Shown here in pieces: positions 6,333 through 8,164 of a stretch of 8,164 nt of DNA. How positions within the stretch are numbered: the stretch's first letter is position 1; every line of letters begins with the position of its first letter. Made by a program: the position numbers and the translations under genes. This DNA is from Ruminococcaceae bacterium UBA6857 (GTDB lineage Bacteria > Bacillota > Clostridia > Oscillospirales > Acutalibacteraceae): positions 4,508 to 12,671 of the forward strand of contig DKDD01000230.1 of NCBI GenBank assembly GCA_002451715.1, in the 5' to 3' direction. The notes beneath the pieces were generated by a model that did not search any database, was not told where the DNA came from, and saw only the letters and a list, made by a program, of their open reading frames with translations.

Positions 6333-7379
6333 TTATGCTTTGATATATTTTGAAAGTCTTGACTCGCCTATTTTCTTGATTCTTCCGTCTCTTACCATTG
6401 AACCGAGAACGGCTTCAACCGTTGACGGGCTTACATCGGGCAAAAGGCGGCAAATTTCGGCTTTTGAAATCGGAACAAGACTGCCGAGAACAGCCGCTTC
6501 TATGCGCCCTTTTTTGGTTATTGTTTTTCCGTTTGCAACGGCAAAGCGTTTGTCAAGCTCTTTATAACACATATAAAGAGTTGAAAGAAAGTTTTCGATA
6601 AACGGAAAATAGCTGTTTTCGCCCTCATTCCAATGTTCCGATGACTGACGAAGCGCCTCATAATAAAACGCTTTGTAATTGTTTATCTGTTCTTCAAACG
6701 AAACATACTTTCCGGCGTCATAACCGTTTTTATAAAGCAGCAGAAGCGACAAAAGGCGCGACATTCTTCCGTTTCCGTCGCGGAACGGGTGAATGCATAA
6801 GAAGTCAAGAATGACGCACGGAATTAAAAGAAGACCGTTGATGTTTGCGTCGTCTCTCGCTTCAATGTATGCAAGAGAAAGCTGCTCCATTGCTTCTTTT
6901 GTTTCGGCTGCGGGAACGGGTCTGAAACGGACTTTTCTTTTTCCGCCTTGATCTATTTCCATAATCAAATTATCGGAAGTCTTATATTTTCCGCCGTATT
7001 CATAACCGGTTTTTGACATCAGAACTTCGTGAAGAGAGAGTATATCGTTTTCGCAAAAGTCGATGTGTTCAAAACCGGTGTGGATTATATTGAACGCGTC
7101 GCGGTAACCTGCGATTTCCGCTTCGTTGTGGTTGAGCGGAGCACTGTTTTGATTAACGATTTCAGCAATCCTTTCGTCGCTTGTAACAATACCCTCAATT
7201 GCGTTTGAACTTTTGACAGACTGAATTTTTGCAATTGCTTCAAGTTCGGTAAAAACTTTTTTGTATTCTTCTTTTCTTACGCCTGCCATTGTTTTAAGCG
7301 CGGATATTCCCGAAGTCAGATTTATAAGTCTTGCCGGAAGAAGTCCGTTATCAAGAAAAGAATAATCAAATTTTCTCAT
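6333..7379 (-). CDS. fic: Fic family protein with N-terminal inhibitory motif and C-terminal winged helix
   Basis: Fic enzymes usually transfer AMP from ATP to hydroxyl groups of target proteins. From ATG 7379 the protein has 348 residues in three parts. A Fic_N region carries SSNAIEG (57-63), fitting the (S/T)xxx(E/D)(G/N) inhibitory motif of class II Fic proteins, with Glu62 blocking the active site. The Fic core carries HPFRDGNGRMSR (197-208, bases 6756-6791), the complete catalytic signature with His197. The C-terminal part, about 285-345, resembles a winged helix (GRIEAAVLGSL, ISKAEICRLL, SPSTVEAVLGSMVRDGRIKK). This resembles Shewanella SoFic. The intramolecular inhibitor makes a separate antitoxin unnecessary, and none is present. 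ATG 7385 and GTG 7400 are alternative starts; 7379 has GGGGG (7386-7390) 6 nt upstream and best fits family N-termini (FDYSFL). The target protein is unknown. The winged helix might bind the repeats over its own promoter (inference). Confidence 0.93.
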   Translation of the reverse strand: MRKFDYSFLDNGLLPARLINLTSGISALKTMAGVRKEEYKKVFTELEAIAKIQSVKSSNAIEGIVTSDERIAEIVNQNSAPLNHNEAEIAGYRDAFNIIHTGFEHIDFCENDILSLHEVLMSKTGYEYGGKYKTSDNLIMEIDQGGKRKVRFRPVPAAETKEAMEQLSLAYIEARDDANINGLLLIPCVILDFLCIHPFRDGNGRMSRLLSLLLLYKNGYDAGKYVSFEEQINNYKAFYYEALRQSSEHWNEGENSYFPFIENFLSTLYMCYKELDKRFAVANGKTITKKGRIEAAVLGSLVPISKAEICRLLPDVSPSTVEAVLGSMVRDGRIKKIGESRLSKYIKA

Positions 7380-7390
7380 ATTCATCCCCC

Positions 7391-7471
7391 GTTTCTGCAC
7401 ATTATTATATCAAAGTATGTGCAGAAACGCAACGTTTTCTGCACAAAGTTTTTGAAAAGATATGCAGAAAA
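7391..7471. repeat. Duplicated inverted repeat over the fic promoter, probable operator
   Basis: Four copies of one element alternate in orientation: GTTTCTGCAC (7391-7400), GTGCAGAAAC (7419-7428), GTTTTCTGCAC (7434-7444) and TGCAGAAAA (7463-7471). Centres are about 28, 15.5 and 28 bp apart, so the block is a degenerate tandem duplication of a composite inverted repeat with a period near 43-44 bp. The second copy touches the fic -35, and the -10 lies between the first two. I find no further copy in the window. Confidence 0.75.
7404..7432 (-). promoter_or_regulatory. Predicted sigma-A promoter of fic
   Basis: On the minus strand, TTGCGT (7432-7427) and TATAAT (7409-7404) are separated by 17 bp. 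Transcription would start near 7397, giving a leader of only about 18 nt that is mostly ribosome site. The element lies inside the repeat block 7391-7471. Confidence 0.75.
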
Positions 7472-7577
7472 GCACGGCTTTTCAAAGCAAAATTATGCCA
7501 TAAGTGAAGATTAAGGTGAAAACATGAATAATTTTTAAGAAAATCGTCTGCGGCGGCGACTTTCTTTTTATTACCTC
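7445..7577. other. Gene-free stretch between the fic and glgP promoters, with small hairpins
   Basis: No gene of useful length is visible. GAAAAGC (7467-7473) pairs with GCTTTTC (7477-7483) around a 3-nt loop. The same right arm, CTTTTCAAA (7478-7486), can instead pair with TTTGAAAAG (7451-7459). A weak terminator-like hairpin, TCGTC/GGCGA (7544-7548 with 7555-7559), is followed by a T-rich run. A 4-codon frame after AAGGTG (ATG at 7524) is too short to support. I see no convincing promoter for a small RNA. Confidence 0.3.
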
Positions 7578-7604
7578 TTGAAATTCCGCTGTTTTTAGTA
7601 TAAT
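7578..7604 (+). promoter_or_regulatory. Predicted promoter of glgP
   Basis: A perfect -10, TATAAT (7599-7604), has TTGAAA (7578-7583) 15 bp upstream, a slightly short gap. Transcription would begin near 7611, leaving a leader of about 50 nt. The ribosome site GGAGG (7652-7656) is 6 nt before the ATG. Confidence 0.65.
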
Positions 7605-7662
7605 ATATACAATACAGCTACTTAAAAACTCGTTGTTTTTTTATTCAATTTGGAGGTTTTGT

Positions 7663-8164
7663 ATGAAATATTCGCTTACCAAGGCTCAAGCAAAAGAGCT
7701 TATTTCGGGAAAGCTTTCCCATTATTTCGGCGTCGGCGTTCATGAAGCAACCGACGAACAGTACTATAAAGCCGTTGCGCTCATCGTTCGCGACCTTATG
7801 CACGAAGGTGTTCGCGAGTTCAGAAAAGAAGCCGAACATTCCGATTCAAAAAAGATCTATTACCTCAGCATGGAGTTTTTGATGGGTCGTTCGCTCAAGA
7901 ACAATCTTTTTAACCTCGGTTTAACAAAAACTTTTGCTTCGGCACTCAAAGATTTTGATATTAATCTTGAAAAACTTTATGACTGTGAACCGGACGCAGG
8001 ACTCGGCAACGGCGGTCTCGGCAGACTTGCCGCCTGCTTCCTTGACGGTCTTTCAACAGGCAGTTATCCCGCAATGGGATATTGCATACGCTATGAGCTT
8101 GGAATTTTCCGTCAGAAGCTGGTTGACGGCTGGCAGACCGAAATGCCCGATTTCTGGCTTCCCG
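7663..8164 (+). CDS. glgP: Glycogen/maltodextrin phosphorylase, N-terminal part (runs off the window)
   Basis: This PLP-dependent enzyme removes glucose 1-phosphate from the non-reducing ends of glycogen or maltodextrin. Only the first 167 residues are present, open to the last base; full members have about 750-850. Clear signatures are YYLSMEFLMGRSL (66-78), the glycine-rich DAGLGNGGLGRLAACFLD (111-128) and GYCIRYELGIFRQ (139-151), all typical of family GT35. The PLP lysine lies beyond the window. A strong ribosome site fixes the start. The short N-terminus before the first core motif fits bacterial forms lacking the phosphorylatable extension of animal enzymes. It is transcribed from its own promoter, divergently from fic. 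Whether glycogen or maltodextrin is the main substrate cannot be told from this fragment. Confidence 0.95.
   Translation, partial: MKYSLTKAQAKELISGKLSHYFGVGVHEATDEQYYKAVALIVRDLMHEGVREFRKEAEHSDSKKIYYLSMEFLMGRSLKNNLFNLGLTKTFASALKDFDINLEKLYDCEPDAGLGNGGLGRLAACFLDGLSTGSYPAMGYCIRYELGIFRQKLVDGWQTEMPDFWLP

Noticed and set aside
7524..7538. ATG with an AAGGTG ribosome site starting a 4-codon frame upstream of glgP.
   Set aside because: Too short to support as a gene; no pattern typical of attenuation.

Overview
The window looks like chromosomal DNA from a low-to-moderate-GC Firmicute, most likely an anaerobic Clostridia member (Ruminococcaceae/Oscillospiraceae-like). The evidence is a glutamate dehydrogenase whose residue numbering matches the Clostridium symbiosum enzyme, an Mbeg1-like (DUF2974) hydrolase typical of that group, clear GGAG-type ribosome sites, and use of TTG and GTG starts. 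The assignment is inferred from family resemblance only. The genes share similar codon use, and I see no insertion sequence, tRNA, rRNA, CRISPR array or phage gene.

Layout. 1-996: the 3' part of an Mbeg1-like alpha/beta-hydrolase gene, entering from the left and broken by one in-frame TAG where the family normally has Tyr; a strong terminator follows. 1076-4680: a promoter, a TetR-type regulator, an FGGY sugar kinase and alanine racemase (alr), tightly spaced and ending at a hairpin terminator, probably one operon. 4618-4944: a 327-bp gene-free stretch with the alr terminator, an 18-bp perfect palindrome of TetR-operator type inside a four-half-site array, and a near-consensus promoter. 4945-6288: gdhA. 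6299-6330: a terminator shared by gdhA and the convergent fic gene. 6333-7379 (minus): a stand-alone Fic protein with its own inhibitory motif and a C-terminal winged helix. 7391-7471: inverted repeats covering the fic promoter. 7663-8164: the start of glycogen/maltodextrin phosphorylase with its own promoter, running off the right edge.

Functionally this is mostly core metabolism: sugar phosphorylation, D-alanine supply for the cell wall, ammonia/glutamate interconversion and glycogen breakdown, with one regulator and one probable post-translational modifier. I did not find a convincing new multi-gene system. The most interesting signals are regulatory: the TGAG/CTCA array before gdhA and the duplicated TGCAGAAA-type repeat over the fic promoter. 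The clean single amber lesion in the hydrolase is also worth checking.
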